Source: Candidatus Methylopumilus planktonicus (GTDB taxonomy: Bacteria; Pseudomonadota; Gammaproteobacteria; Burkholderiales; Methylophilaceae). Taken from it: a stretch of DNA of 64,000 bases. The notes below the pieces were generated by a model, which did no database searches, had not been told where the DNA came from, and worked only from the letters and a program-made list of their open reading frames with translations. The stretch lies in the NCBI RefSeq assembly GCF_000981505.1, contig NZ_LN827929.1, positions 1,292,429-1,356,428 of the forward strand, in the 5' to 3' direction. The position numbers and the translations under genes were made by a program. Shown piece after piece: positions 30,101 through 39,836 of the stretch (positions are counted from its first letter, which is position 1; every line of letters starts with the position of its first letter).

Positions 30101-31777
30101 TGTTTCTTCCACCGCTAATAAATTCGGTTTGGGTCCAATGAATGTTACAAGCGACATCACTAACTCTTCACGGATCGGATCGATCGGTGGGTTAGTCACT
30201 TGCGCAAATAATTGTTTGAAGTAGTTGTAAATAAGTTTTGGTTTTTTTGATAAAACAGGAAGGGCTGCATCGTTACCCATGGAACCTGAATTCTCTTCAC
30301 CGTTAGCTACCATAGGTTGCAAAATAAATTTGATATCTTCTTGTGTATAACCAAAACTTTGTTGCGTATCGAGAAGTGTAGCTTTAAGTTCTATCTTGCA
30401 ATTTGTTTTTGGGAAGTCGCCTAAGAAATAACGTGAGCTATCAATCCACTGACGATAAGGTTTATGTGCAGCTAATTCTTTTTTGACTTCCTCATCATCA
30501 ATAATGCGGCCTTTTTCAATGTCTATAAGAAGCATTTTGCCTGGTTGCAAACGCCACTTCTTAATAATTTTTTCTTGAGGGAATTGCAACACACCCATTT
30601 CAGATGCCATCATGACGACTCCATCGTCGGTCATTAAATAACGTGCAGGACGTAATCCGTTTCGATCTAATGTCGCACCAATCATTCGGCCATCCGTAAA
30701 TGCAACAGCCGCTGGGCCATCCCATGGCTCCATGAGTGCAGCGTGATATTCATAGAATGCTCGACGATTTTCATCCATCATAGGATTGCCCGACCATGCT
30801 TCTGGAATCAACATCATCATCGCATGCGGAAGACTATAACCACCAGCGACTAACAACTCTAAACAATTATCAAAACATGCGGAGTCAGACTGGCCTTCGA
30901 TAATGAGTGGCCATAACTTTTCTAAGTCATCACCCAGTAATTGGGACTGCATACTTTCATGTCGTGCACGCATCCAATTCACATTACCTTGCACCGTATT
31001 AATTTCACCATTGTGCGCAATCATTCTAAATGGATGTGCTAAATCCCAAGCGGGAAATGTATTCGTTGAGAAGCGCTGATGCACTAATGCTAATGCTGAT
31101 GTGACACGCTCATCTTTTAAATCTAGGTAATAAGTATCCACTTCATTTGCAAGGAGCATACCTTTATACACAATCGTGCGACTTGAAAGTGAAGGAATAT
31201 AAAACTGTGCGGGATCATCGAGCCCTAATTTTTTAGTACTATGTTCGATTCGTTTACGAATGACAAAAAGTTTTCGTTCAAAATGATTTTGATCTTTGAC
31301 TTCCTTGCCTTGAGCAATGATCACTTGTTTAATATTCGGCTCGAGAGCTTTCGCAGCATCTGCGATATTAGAATTATTGGTGGGCACATCACGCCAAGTT
31401 AAAAATGTTTGGCCTTCTTCTTTGATAATGTCAGTGATGATCTTTTCACATTGATTGCGATGCTGAGTTGATTGTGGAAAGAAAATAAGACCGCATGCGT
31501 ATTGCCCTGAGACGGGTAAATCGATAGCTAATTTTTTAGCCTCATCTCGAATGAGGGTGTCTGGCATTTGAATTAAGATTCCGGCGCCATCGCCCAATTT
31601 TGAATCATAACCAGTCGCACCTCGGTGCGTTAAGTTGGTTAAGATCTGAAGTCCCTGCGACACAATGGTGTGACTTTTTGTGCCATGAATGTTCGCGACA
31701 AAACCCAGGCCACAGGCATCATGCTCATTTTTAGGGTTATAGAGACCTTGTTGCTCAGGTCTTTCGAATTGAGTCAT
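27149..31777 (-). CDS. gltB: Glutamate synthase, large (alpha) subunit GltB
   Basis: This 1542-residue chain has four parts. First is a class II glutaminase domain whose nucleophile Cys22 would be exposed after removal of a short propeptide ([16 protein letters not shown]). Then come a central domain, an FMN-binding synthase barrel ([35 protein letters not shown]) with a cysteine-rich 3Fe-4S site ([19 protein letters not shown]), and a beta-helix tail rich in Gly. With glutamine synthetase it is the main route of ammonium assimilation. hemL lies upstream on the same strand, 74 bp away. Confidence 0.98.
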   Translation of the reverse strand: MTQFERPEQQGLYNPKNEHDACGLGFVANIHGTKSHTIVSQGLQILTNLTHRGATGYDSKLGDGAGILIQMPDTLIRDEAKKLAIDLPVSGQYACGLIFFPQSTQHRNQCEKIITDIIKEEGQTFLTWRDVPTNNSNIADAAKALEPNIKQVIIAQGKEVKDQNHFERKLFVIRKRIEHSTKKLGLDDPAQFYIPSLSSRTIVYKGMLLANEVDTYYLDLKDERVTSALALVHQRFSTNTFPAWDLAHPFRMIAHNGEINTVQGNVNWMRARHESMQSQLLGDDLEKLWPLIIEGQSDSACFDNCLELLVAGGYSLPHAMMMLIPEAWSGNPMMDENRRAFYEYHAALMEPWDGPAAVAFTDGRMIGATLDRNGLRPARYLMTDDGVVMMASEMGVLQFPQEKIIKKWRLQPGKMLLIDIEKGRIIDDEEVKKELAAHKPYRQWIDSSRYFLGDFPKTNCKIELKATLLDTQQSFGYTQEDIKFILQPMVANGEENSGSMGNDAALPVLSKKPKLIYNYFKQLFAQVTNPPIDPIREELVMSLVTFIGPKPNLLAVEETKPTTRLETSQPVLTLDDLEQLKNISKLTKDAYKSLVLDITYDVKGLKKDDAYGMKKAIDTLSHDAHKAVKDGYNILILSDRNQSKDRIAIPALLATSATHQYLVREGLRTNTGLVVDTGSAREVHHFALLGGYGAEAICPWLAYESMNAMSSDHALAHKNFIKSIGKGLYKVMSKMGISTYQSYCGAQIFEAVGLNSQLINAYFKGTATNIEGIGIEEVAEETMRIHQSAFGSDPVLAHALDAGGEYAFRVRGEDHMWTPDSIAKLQHATRTNQYDTYKEYAALINDQTKRQMTLRGLFKLKTNDKPLALDEVESAKEIVKRFVTGAMSLGSISTEAHTTLAIAMNRIGGKSNTGEGGEDAKRFLTLDKDNTVANVIGLNLIESDIKLKKGDSLRSRIKQVASGRFGVTAEYLSSADQIQIKMAQGAKPGEGGQLPGHKVSAYIAKLRFSVPGVGLISPPPHHDIYSIEDLAQLIHDLKNANPSASISVKLVSETGVGTVAAGVAKAKSDHIVIAGHDGGTGASPISSIKHAGTPWEIGLAETQQTLVLNRLRGRVTVQVDGQMKTGRDVVIGALLGADEFGFATAPLVVEGCIMMRKCHLNTCPVGVATQDPELRKRFTGQPEHVVNYFFFVAEEVRELMASFGIRKFDDLIGRTDLLDTQASIEHWKIQGLDFSKIFYQPNIEKEVSRRHSEEQSHGLEHALDNELIKLSKSALEKREKVTINLPIQNTNRTVGTMLSHEIAKRYGHEGLPQDTIQITLNGTAGQSFSAFLAQGISMELIGEGNDYVAKGLCGGRVVIRPPKAFKVKSHENIIVGNTVMYGATSGESYFSGVAGERFCVRNSGASAVVEGVGNHGCEYMTGGTVVVLGNTGQNFAAGMSGGVAYVYDEDGLFAKRCNPSMVSLEKVETQQVQAHVPQHLNQPDEVILKTLIEKHHKYTDSERAKFILDNWDKERAQFIKVMPNEYKRALNELHASLTKEAA

Positions 31778-31851
31778 AAACTACATTAAAATGATTAAAC
31801 GGAACCTTTAATAATAAAGCCTTACGCCCTGTAATTCAACAATTATTGGGC

Positions 31852-33132
31852 TTATTTAAGAACTTTAAAGGCTTTTTTTGCGGCTTCAATCGTTTGATGA
31901 ATATCCTGATCTGTATGGGATATAGATACGAAGCCTGCCTCAAATGCGGACGGGCCAAAGTAGAAACCAGAGGAAAGCATATGATGGAAAAATTGATTGA
32001 ACTGTTCTTTGTTGCTTTGCATGATTTCATCAAAGCTTGTGGGTGCTTTTTCACTAAAGTACATACCAAACATGCCGCCTACTGATTGTGCACTGAATTT
32101 AACATCTAAATCATGTGCGGCTTTTGTTAAACCATCCACCAGTGATTTGGTTTTCTTAGTTAATTCTTCATAGAAATTTGGAGCTTGCACGAGTTTGAGT
32201 GTTGCAAGTCCTGCCGCTACTGCCACGGGGTTTCCAGACAATGTACCCGCTTGGTATACAGCACCTATGGGTGCCAAACATTGCATAATATCTCGTCGCC
32301 CCCCAAATGCACCAACAGGCAAACCGCCACCAATCACTTTACCAAGTGTCGTCAAATCAGGCGTAATGCCATAGAGCGCTTGAGCACCACCTAGATGCAC
32401 TCTAAAGCCTGTCATCACTTCATCAAAAATAAGCACCGCACCATGTTTGGTGCATAACTCTCGTAATGTTTTTAAGAATTCCATATGAGGAATAATGAGA
32501 TTCATGTTGCCCACAACTGGCTCAATAATCACGGTTGCAATGGTGTCACCTTTTTCTTTAAAAAGCGTTTTTAATGCATCGATATCGTTATAAGGTAACG
32601 TCAATGTATGTTTAGCGACATCTTCTGGAACCCCTGCGGAACTTGGTTCTCCAAAGGTTAGGAGTCCTGAACCTGCCTTCACTAATAGCGCATCTGCATG
32701 ACCGTGATAACAACCCTCGAATTTAACTAAAGTATCTCGCTTGGTGAATCCTCGTGCGACACGAATCGCACTCATCGTCGCTTCCGTGCCTGAACTCACG
32801 AGTCGAACTTGTTCGATACTAGGGACAAGTTTGACGAGTAATTCCGCCATCTCAAGCTCTCTTTTTGTTGGAGCACCAAATGACAAACTATCAAATGAAG
32901 CTTCTTGAACCGCTTTTAAGACTTGCGGGTGTGCGTGGCCCAATATCATGGGGCCCCAGGAATTGATGTATTCGATATATTCGCATCCATCTTCATCCCA
33001 TAGTTTGCTACCCAAACCTTTTTTGAAAAAAATTGGTGTACCGCCGACAGACTTAAATGCGCGCACAGGCGAATTGACGCCTCCTGGGATGACTTTTTGT
33101 GAGCGTTCAAATAGCGTTTTATTTTGACTCAT
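31852..33132 (-). CDS. hemL: Glutamate-1-semialdehyde 2,1-aminomutase HemL
   Basis: HemL is a PLP enzyme converting glutamate-1-semialdehyde to 5-aminolevulinate, the first committed haem precursor in the C5 route. The 426-residue protein shows [11 protein letters not shown], a substrate region [18 protein letters not shown], and [10 protein letters not shown]. The PLP lysine lies in [17 protein letters not shown]. Length matches the family. It starts 6 bp after thiE, giving the order thiD-thiE-hemL, which is common in betaproteobacteria. Confidence 0.97.
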   Translation of the reverse strand: MSQNKTLFERSQKVIPGGVNSPVRAFKSVGGTPIFFKKGLGSKLWDEDGCEYIEYINSWGPMILGHAHPQVLKAVQEASFDSLSFGAPTKRELEMAELLVKLVPSIEQVRLVSSGTEATMSAIRVARGFTKRDTLVKFEGCYHGHADALLVKAGSGLLTFGEPSSAGVPEDVAKHTLTLPYNDIDALKTLFKEKGDTIATVIIEPVVGNMNLIIPHMEFLKTLRELCTKHGAVLIFDEVMTGFRVHLGGAQALYGITPDLTTLGKVIGGGLPVGAFGGRRDIMQCLAPIGAVYQAGTLSGNPVAVAAGLATLKLVQAPNFYEELTKKTKSLVDGLTKAAHDLDVKFSAQSVGGMFGMYFSEKAPTSFDEIMQSNKEQFNQFFHHMLSSGFYFGPSAFEAGFVSISHTDQDIHQTIEAAKKAFKVLK

Positions 33133-33138
33133 ATCGAT

Positions 33139-33765
33139 TTAATGAAACATCTTTAAAAATGTTTCTGCAGTTTCCTTAATTGATTTAGCTTCGTAAAGAC
33201 TTGTAATGACAGCAATCGCGTCGATCCCTGTCTCAATCACATCATGAGCATTATTCACGGTGATGCCCCCAATTGCAACGATGGGGATATGAATTTCAGA
33301 TTTAGCTTCACTTAGAAGTTCTAACGTGGCTCTGGTGGCGTTAGGCTTTGTGAGAGTTGGGAACATCGCACCAAAAGCGACATAGTTCGCACCCTCTTTC
33401 TGGGCCTGTTTTGCGCGACTTAACTGGTCATAACATGAGCTTCCAATGATGGCATCTTCGCCTAAAATAAGCCTAACTTCGGCGATATTGTCATCATTTT
33501 TGCCTAAATGAACACCATCTGCCTCCAAATTAAGGCACATGCCTACATCGTCATTCACAATACATGGCACAGCATATTCGCGACAAAGACGTAAAATAGC
33601 ACCACATTGCTGCATTTTAACGTCACGATCTTGTATTTTACTGCGATATTGCACCATAGAAGCCCCACCTTCAATGGCTAATTGCGTTTTATGGATAAGT
33701 GTATTTAAGTCAGCCGTATCAGGAGTGATGGCGTATAAACCTTTAATGATGAATGAATCGCGCAT
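33139..33765 (-). CDS. thiE: Thiamin-phosphate synthase ThiE
   Basis: ThiE joins HMP-diphosphate and thiazole phosphate to give thiamin phosphate. I use the ATG at 33765 (MRDSFIIKGLYAITPD), giving 208 residues, the usual family size. The frame is open further upstream to 33837, but that would only lengthen the overlap with thiD. Family motifs are MVQYRSK, CIVNDDVGMCLNLEADGVHLG, and VAFGAMFPTLTKPNA with VAIGGITVNNA. The start lies 23 bp inside the end of thiD, so it is probably coupled to it. Confidence 0.93.
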   Translation of the reverse strand: MRDSFIIKGLYAITPDTADLNTLIHKTQLAIEGGASMVQYRSKIQDRDVKMQQCGAILRLCREYAVPCIVNDDVGMCLNLEADGVHLGKNDDNIAEVRLILGEDAIIGSSCYDQLSRAKQAQKEGANYVAFGAMFPTLTKPNATRATLELLSEAKSEIHIPIVAIGGITVNNAHDVIETGIDAIAVITSLYEAKSIKETAETFLKMFH

Positions 33766-34582
33766 ATTCCAATTCATCATCATGAGCCCAAAAGAGTCGA
33801 TCCGGAATAAATTGGCCCATACCAGGCTTATACCCATGCTTTAAAGACTGCCAAGTAAAGCGCTGTCCTTCTTGAATGGCTTCTTCTAATGTGGAACCTA
33901 ATGCCATACAACCAGCGATGGCTGAAGCTAATGTACAGCCTGAGCCGTGATAGCTGCCTACTAATCTTTCCCAGTTGTAACTCTTCACTTTGCCGTTCTC
34001 GTTATATAAAGTATTAATAACTTCGGTCGTCACTTCATGAGTGCCTGTAATTAAAGCCAGTTGGCACCCCGTATTAAGAAGTCGCTCAGCACATTCATCT
34101 AAACTTGCTTCACCAAAATCGTCACCATCTTTAAATGCTAAGCGTCTTGCTTCAATACTATTTGGAGTAATAAGGGTTGCTTGTGATAACAATAAGTCTG
34201 ACATCGCATTAATCATTTCATTGGTGACTAATGCATCCCCTCGACCCGAGGCCAATACAGGATCGATGATGAGCGGAATTGTGGGATAGTCCGCCACAAT
34301 TTCTGCAATCATCGCAATCGTTTCAACGTTGCCTAATAAGCCTAATTTAAATGCGGCGACTTCCATATCCTCTAATAAAGTGCGCGCTTGATCATTCACC
34401 CAGTCCGCATCAAAAGCCATCATGCTTTCAACGCCGGAGGTATCTTGCACAGTAATGGCTGTGGTGATAGACAAAGGATGGCAACCTAAACTGGCTAGCG
34501 TTAAAACGTCAGCTTGAAGTCCGGCGCCGCCCGTAGGATCGGTCGCTGAAAATGTCATGACGCATGGAGGATTTTTTTTCAT
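33743..34582 (-). CDS. thiD: Hydroxymethylpyrimidine (phosphate) kinase ThiD
   Basis: ThiD phosphorylates HMP-phosphate, the product of ThiC, to HMP-diphosphate for ThiE. The 279-residue ribokinase-like protein opens with VMTFSATDPTGGAGLQADVLT and has LIIDPVLASGRGDAL. The anion-hole and catalytic motif is SYHGSGCTLASAIAG near 212-226. It overlaps the thiE start by 23 bp. No TPP riboswitch is visible upstream of thiD, unlike thiC. Confidence 0.95.
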   Translation of the reverse strand: MKKNPPCVMTFSATDPTGGAGLQADVLTLASLGCHPLSITTAITVQDTSGVESMMAFDADWVNDQARTLLEDMEVAAFKLGLLGNVETIAMIAEIVADYPTIPLIIDPVLASGRGDALVTNEMINAMSDLLLSQATLITPNSIEARRLAFKDGDDFGEASLDECAERLLNTGCQLALITGTHEVTTEVINTLYNENGKVKSYNWERLVGSYHGSGCTLASAIAGCMALGSTLEEAIQEGQRFTWQSLKHGYKPGMGQFIPDRLFWAHDDELEYARFIHH

Positions 34583-34673
34583 GATTTAGTGTGTTTTAGA
34601 ACTTATAGTTTCAGTAGTATTATGAGTTAATTAAACACTCAAAAGTTTAAAGATAAAAATTATTTTCTATGTT

Positions 34674-34817
34674 GTGTGCTTTATCCTTTTTACAATTGTA
34701 TTCACCGCATACATTGCTGGCAGAGTCAGAAACATCTCAACACCTGGCTCTAACTTAATCTTAATGGTAACGCTTTGGGGGCTCTTTGCTACTTTTGCCA
34801 AATCAAAAATAAATTAA
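34674..34817 (+). CDS. Possible 47-residue two-helix membrane peptide
   Basis: A frame starting at GTG 34674 reads as two hydrophobic segments (CFILFTIVFTAYIAG and NLILMVTLWGLFATFA). A short basic loop containing GRVRN separates them, and the tail is KSKIN, a pattern expected of a small double-spanning protein. There is no in-frame ATG start and no clear ribosome site, so it may instead be a decayed gene fragment. The rest of the 34583-34881 gap shows nothing else. Confidence 0.3.
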   Translation: MCFILFTIVFTAYIAGRVRNISTPGSNLILMVTLWGLFATFAKSKIN

Positions 34818-34881
34818 ATAATTAATTTAATTCAAAGTTATTTATAATTTTGCAATAAACTATTTTAAAAGGGCTATTAAA

Positions 34882-35211
34882 ATGAATATCAAATACATTC
34901 TAATATTAATTACAGCGATTTTTATATCTGCCTGTAGCTCTATGACATACACAACCAAACAAGAATCATCTGAAAAAAATAAACCGGTAATTCATGAAAT
35001 TAAATGTGTGGCTCTCAGTGGATGTGAAGCAAAAGCAGCTGAATTGTGCGCTGATGGGTATAACATTCTCAACACATCTGAATCAGTGCCATATGTATTA
35101 AATAAAATGGAAATTTCATGTAAAACAAAAAAACCTCCTGTGATAGATAAGAAGGAGGACTCAAAGCTAAATGATGCAATCATCGATATTGAAAAAGAAA
35201 TGAAAAAATAA
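34882..35211 (+). CDS. Small cysteine-containing lipoprotein of unknown function
   Basis: This 109-residue protein has a clear lipoprotein signal (YILILITAIFISAC, lipidated Cys18). The mature part has four cysteines (42, 48, 56 and 80) able to form two disulfides. Its core, CVALSGCEAKAAELCADGYNIL, resembles small proteobacterial lipoproteins with a C...KA...C.xGY pattern and no known role. The last 30 residues are charged and likely helical. AAAGGG precedes the ATG. It sits between the thi-hem block and priA, convergent with priA. Confidence 0.75.
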   Translation: MNIKYILILITAIFISACSSMTYTTKQESSEKNKPVIHEIKCVALSGCEAKAAELCADGYNILNTSESVPYVLNKMEISCKTKKPPVIDKKEDSKLNDAIIDIEKEMKK

Positions 35212-35291
35212 ATTTACATTTTCTCATAAAGGTCTTAGGGGCAACATTCCGCTCGAAGGCTCTAAAATTACTAAAATAAAAAAATAGCTTC

Positions 35292-37499
35292 TTAAAATTC
35301 CAATGGGTCAACATCAACGACCCATTTCACTCTCTGGCCTAATTTGTTTTCACGCAAATAAGACACCCAACCATCTAGGAGTTTTTGCAATGCCACACGG
35401 GAATTTGCCTGTAAAACCAATTGGGCTCGTTCCATGCCTTTCAAACGCTCCATAATAGGGCGCACTGGATTATAAACAGTAACTTGTGTGCTTAAATTTT
35501 GGGCTTTTGTCATCGCTTCATTTAAGAATTGCATCACATGCGTTAATTGATGTGCCTCGGCTTTTAAGAGAACTAAGAATGCAAAAGGGCTTAGCTCTGC
35601 CAATTCTCTTTCTTTTAAAAGTTCATTGGCAAAGTTTTCATAGTCGTGCGTTTTCAAGGCTTCAAATATAGGGTGGTTTGGGAAAGCGGTTTGAATATAT
35701 ACCTCGCCCTTGATGTTGGCTCTCCCAGCTCGACCACTTACTTGCATCAGTTGAGAAAACAAACGCTCGCTCGCTCTAAAGTCGGGGCTATATAAAGCCT
35801 GATCCGTATCTATCACACCGACTAAACTTAAATGTGGAAAGTCGTGACCTTTAGATAGCATTTGAGTGCCAATGAGAATATCAATTTCACGATTTTTCAT
35901 TTTTAAGAATAAATCATTTAGCGCTTCTTTAGTTTTTGTTGAGTCTCGATCTACTCTTAAAATACGCGCTTCAGGAAAAAATTCTTTTAATGTTTCTTCT
36001 ATGCGCTGTGTCCCTAATCCTGTTGGATATAAATCTGTATTGCCACATGATGGACACTGCTGTGGCATTTTTTCATCATGGCCACAGTGGTGACAACGTA
36101 ATCGTTTTTGATTTAAATGAACCACTAGACGACTGCTGCATCGATGACAACGTCCTGTCCACTGACACGACGAACAAAGAAGCACAGGTGCGAAACCACG
36201 TCTATTAATAAAAATAAGGCTTTGTTCTTTTTTATGTAAACGGTCCCGAATCGCTTCAATGAGATAAGGTGAGAAACCTTTTGAAACTTTAGACTTTGCA
36301 ACATCAATACATTTAATTTCAGGGAGTGCTGAGTCGTCAACCGCGCGGGATGTTAATTTTAGAAAGCCAAATTTTTTGGTGTCTTTGGTTTTAGTCGCGT
36401 TAAACCAAGTCTCAAGCGATGGCGTTGCCGTTCCCATCACGATCGGAATGTTTTCGGATTTTGCACGGAAAATCGCGACATCCCTTGCGTGATAACGTAA
36501 CCCCTCTTGTTGCTTAAATGACGCATCGTGCTCTTCATCAATGATGATGAGGGATAAATGTGGCATGGGTGTAAAAACACTTAAACGTGTCCCAATGACA
36601 ATTTTAGCTGCGCCCTCTTTAGCAAGTCGCCAATGGGTTAAACGTTCGTTATCCGTTAAGTGACTATGGAGTGTCACGAGCGTATATTTTTCAAAACGAG
36701 ATCTAAAACGACTCTCGAGCTGGGGTGTTAAATTAATTTCAGGGACGAGGACTAAGACTTGTGTATCTTCTTTTTTTAATGCCTCTTCAATTAAACGAAT
36801 ATAGACTTCGGTTTTACCGCTTCCTGTAATGCCATAAAGTAACCAAGCTGCAAAAGTTTTATTTGTTTTTGAAATCTCATCGAATGCTTTTTGTTGTTCA
36901 TCATTCAATGATGGAATGGGCGCTTGCCTATAGGCTTTATCGTCTGAAGTTACCTCTTCTTTTGCAATCCAACCCATCTCATCCAACGTTTCGATTGACT
37001 TTTTCCAAGTGCTACTGATCGAGCGTAGACTTGATTCGTCAAGGAGGGTCGCATCAATTAAAGCCATCACGATACGTTTTAGTATCGTTTGGCGAGGTGG
37101 TAATTGATCGACACCTAACTCAATGGCTTTGGGGGTTAGGCGATATAGATATTTTTTCGCCATCGCCTTTGTATTTAATTTTTTTAATCTAGATGGCACA
37201 GCGGACAAAATCGTTTGCCCTAAGGGGTAGTGATAATACTGACTACAAAATTGAAAAAGCTTAAAACTTTGCTCATCAAAAATCACTTCAGGATCTAAAC
37301 GGATAATAGACTTTAATTTTTTAGATTCAATGGCTGTCGTATCAGAAATGCCGACCACGACACCGATCATTTTGCGAGCACCAAAAGGGACCACGACATA
37401 CTGTCCAATTTGAGTATTGGGTTTGTCCGTCCTATAGTCAAACACCCGATCGAGTGGCACATCGAGAGCGACTTTTAAAATATGAAGTGCATCAGTCAT
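35292..37499 (-). CDS. priA: Primosomal protein N' (replication restart helicase PriA)
   Basis: PriA reloads the replisome at stalled forks. The 735-residue protein has an N-terminal DNA-binding domain, helicase motif I GITGSGKTEVY, the DEEH box IIDEEHDASFKQQ, and TATPSLET. A zinc domain with eight cysteines follows (CSSCQWTGRCHRCSS.. through CPSCG), then motifs V-VI ending QVSGRAGR. Length is as in E. coli. It is transcribed away from argS, and 76 bp separate the two starts. Confidence 0.97.
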   Translation of the reverse strand: MTDALHILKVALDVPLDRVFDYRTDKPNTQIGQYVVVPFGARKMIGVVVGISDTTAIESKKLKSIIRLDPEVIFDEQSFKLFQFCSQYYHYPLGQTILSAVPSRLKKLNTKAMAKKYLYRLTPKAIELGVDQLPPRQTILKRIVMALIDATLLDESSLRSISSTWKKSIETLDEMGWIAKEEVTSDDKAYRQAPIPSLNDEQQKAFDEISKTNKTFAAWLLYGITGSGKTEVYIRLIEEALKKEDTQVLVLVPEINLTPQLESRFRSRFEKYTLVTLHSHLTDNERLTHWRLAKEGAAKIVIGTRLSVFTPMPHLSLIIIDEEHDASFKQQEGLRYHARDVAIFRAKSENIPIVMGTATPSLETWFNATKTKDTKKFGFLKLTSRAVDDSALPEIKCIDVAKSKVSKGFSPYLIEAIRDRLHKKEQSLIFINRRGFAPVLLCSSCQWTGRCHRCSSRLVVHLNQKRLRCHHCGHDEKMPQQCPSCGNTDLYPTGLGTQRIEETLKEFFPEARILRVDRDSTKTKEALNDLFLKMKNREIDILIGTQMLSKGHDFPHLSLVGVIDTDQALYSPDFRASERLFSQLMQVSGRAGRANIKGEVYIQTAFPNHPIFEALKTHDYENFANELLKERELAELSPFAFLVLLKAEAHQLTHVMQFLNEAMTKAQNLSTQVTVYNPVRPIMERLKGMERAQLVLQANSRVALQKLLDGWVSYLRENKLGQRVKWVVDVDPLEF

Positions 37500-37575
37500 G
37501 GTATTAGTTTTTAAGGGGAGTCCATCAATTCTAAGTTAAAATAAACGCTTTAATCCTTACCTATCATTCTAAGAC

Positions 37576-39249
37576 GTGAAATCACATCTTCTACAATTAT
37601 TGTTGCCCGTTGCACAATCGATACATCCTGAGATTTTATCGAATTCTATTCAATTAGATCGTCCTAAATTGATCGAGCATGGAGATTTTTCGAGTAACTT
37701 GGCGATGGTACTCGCAAAGACTTTGAAAAAAAATCCGCGTGAATTAGCTTCCCTCATTATTGAGAAGTTGCCTGCCTCACCTTTTATTGAAAAAGTTGAA
37801 ATTGCGGGTGCGGGTTTTATTAATTTCTACTTGAACGAAAAAGCACGCACCTTCATTATCCATGAGATTTTAAAAAATCCTGACGTCTACGGACAAAATA
37901 CTTCAGGGCATGATGAAAAGGGCAAGCCTCAAAAAGTCCAAATCGAATTTGTATCTGCTAATCCTACAGGTCCTCTTCATGTGGGTCATGGTCGAGGCGC
38001 TGCGATTGGAGATTCATTAGCGAGGCTTTTGAAATTTAATGGCTGGGACGTGACGCGGGAATTTTACTACAATGATGCAGGTGCGCAAATTGATAATCTC
38101 ACAAAATCTGTGCATGCCAGGTGTCACAATATAGACCCCTCGGATCCTGCATTTCCTGAAGATGGTTATCGCGGTGAATATATTGTCGAAATTGCGAATG
38201 CTTTTTTGAACAAAAGTAGCATTGAATGCGAAGGTAAAACGATTCATGCATCTGGCCAAATTGACGACTTAGAATCTATTCGACAATTCAGTGTCGCTTA
38301 CTTAAGACATGAACAAGATCAAGATTTAAATGCCTTCCAAATTCAGTTTGATGTGTTCACATTAGAATCTTTGTTCTACCAAAATGGTCACATTGAAAAG
38401 GTAGTCGCGTCCCTCACACAAAATGGTTTTACCTATGAGGAAGACAATGCCCTTTGGTTAAAAACGACGGATTTTGGGGACGACAAAAATCGTGTTATGA
38501 AAAAATCTGATGGAAGTTATACCTATTTCGTTCCTGATGTGGCTTATCACTTCAATAAATGGGAGCGAGGATTTAAACGTGTTATTAATGAACATGGTTC
38601 TGATCATCACAGCACCATTACCCGTGTCAGGGCTGGTCTTCAAGCTTTAAAAATCGGAATCCCTGAAAGCTATCCTGAGTATGTGTTGCATCAAATGATC
38701 ACAGTGATGAAGGGCGGGGAAGAAGTAAAACTTTCTAAGCGCGCGGGTAGTTATGTCACATTACGCGATCTTATTGATGAAGTGGGTTGTGATGCCACAC
38801 GCTTCTTCTTAATTGCTCGTAAATCTGATTCACAACTCGTTTTTGATATTGATTTAGCCAAAACACAAAATTCAGATAACCCTGTGTATTACATTCAATA
38901 TGCACATGCGCGTATTGCAGGCGTTTTAAGACAATGGGGTGGAGATATTAATCAATTAAATCACGTTAATATTGATGATCTTAAGTCGACACAAGAACTC
39001 GTTCTGGTTAAACGCTTAAGTGAATTTCCAGAAATGGTTTTACATGCCGCTTCTGAATTAGCACCGCATACGATTGCAAACTATTTAAAAGACTGTGCAG
39101 CCGATCTTCATAGCTATTATAATGACACTAAGTTTTTGGTTGAAAATGAAGATGAAAAGTTAGCACGATTAAGTTTAATTCGTGCCACACAAATTGTATT
39201 AAAAAATGGTCTATATCTTCTTGGTGTGAACGCTCCGGAAAACATGTAG
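37576..39249 (+). CDS. argS: Arginyl-tRNA synthetase ArgS
   Basis: This class I synthetase charges tRNA-Arg. The 557-residue protein has an N-terminal Add1 domain, the HIGH-type motif GPLHVGHGRG, and VKLSKRAG in the KMSKS position. It ends with the DALR anticodon-binding domain (QYAHARIAGVLRQ... to the C-terminus). The start codon is GTG (37576) with only a weak ribosome site (TAAGA), and no in-frame ATG lies nearby. It begins a plus-strand run with the SPOR protein, dsbA and a dehydrogenase. Confidence 0.97.
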   Translation: MKSHLLQLLLPVAQSIHPEILSNSIQLDRPKLIEHGDFSSNLAMVLAKTLKKNPRELASLIIEKLPASPFIEKVEIAGAGFINFYLNEKARTFIIHEILKNPDVYGQNTSGHDEKGKPQKVQIEFVSANPTGPLHVGHGRGAAIGDSLARLLKFNGWDVTREFYYNDAGAQIDNLTKSVHARCHNIDPSDPAFPEDGYRGEYIVEIANAFLNKSSIECEGKTIHASGQIDDLESIRQFSVAYLRHEQDQDLNAFQIQFDVFTLESLFYQNGHIEKVVASLTQNGFTYEEDNALWLKTTDFGDDKNRVMKKSDGSYTYFVPDVAYHFNKWERGFKRVINEHGSDHHSTITRVRAGLQALKIGIPESYPEYVLHQMITVMKGGEEVKLSKRAGSYVTLRDLIDEVGCDATRFFLIARKSDSQLVFDIDLAKTQNSDNPVYYIQYAHARIAGVLRQWGGDINQLNHVNIDDLKSTQELVLVKRLSEFPEMVLHAASELAPHTIANYLKDCAADLHSYYNDTKFLVENEDEKLARLSLIRATQIVLKNGLYLLGVNAPENM

Positions 39250-39263
39250 CTTAAAAGGTAAAT

Positions 39264-39827
39264 ATGGAAAAAGGAAAATCAGGTAGTTCTTTTATGAACG
39301 GTCTTTTTATGGGCGTTCTAGTAGGTATTGGATTATCGATTGCTATTACCGTCTTTATTACTAATGGCAAAAGTCCTTTTGTAAGTAAAGATACGAATGG
39401 GGCTTGTATTGAAATTCAGGGGGCTAAACCTGAAGGAGAGGTTGCAGCAGATAATGCTATCCAAGATCAACCGACTAAATTTGATTTTTATAATATCCTG
39501 CCTAATAACGATAAAGATATCTCAGACCGAGAAGCAACACAGGCTTTAAAAAATCCAGCCAGCATTCCACAAAAAGAAGTGTACTTCTACCAAGTGGGTG
39601 CATTCAATTCGGATAAGGATGCTGATAACACTAAAGCAAAATTGGCACTTTTAGGATTTGAGGCAGTCGTACTCACAGCCCCTTCACAAAATAATGAAGT
39701 GGATCATAAAGTAAGAGTGGGCCCTCTAACCGATGATGCACAAATTATGAAAACCAAAAATGATCTCATTAAAAATGGCTTTAAGCCCATTTTAGTGAGG
39801 GCAACACTTAACAATACAAATAATTAA
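39264..39827 (+). CDS. SPOR-domain membrane protein (FtsN-like)
   Basis: This 187-residue protein has a short cytoplasmic N-terminus and one membrane helix (GLFMGVLVGIGLSIAITVFI). A linker of about 80 residues and a C-terminal SPOR domain (YFYQVGAFNSDKDADNTKAKLA... KVRVGPLTDD) follow. SPOR domains bind denuded septal peptidoglycan, so the protein probably goes to the division site in the periplasm. It is shorter than E. coli FtsN. Its place behind argS and before dsbA is the usual betaproteobacterial one. Confidence 0.88.
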   Translation: MEKGKSGSSFMNGLFMGVLVGIGLSIAITVFITNGKSPFVSKDTNGACIEIQGAKPEGEVAADNAIQDQPTKFDFYNILPNNDKDISDREATQALKNPASIPQKEVYFYQVGAFNSDKDADNTKAKLALLGFEAVVLTAPSQNNEVDHKVRVGPLTDDAQIMKTKNDLIKNGFKPILVRATLNNTNN

Positions 39828-39836
39828 GGATAATTT

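Noticed and set aside
33539..34289. Plus-strand ORFs opposite thiE and thiD
   Set aside because: Antisense shadows of well-conserved thiamin genes.
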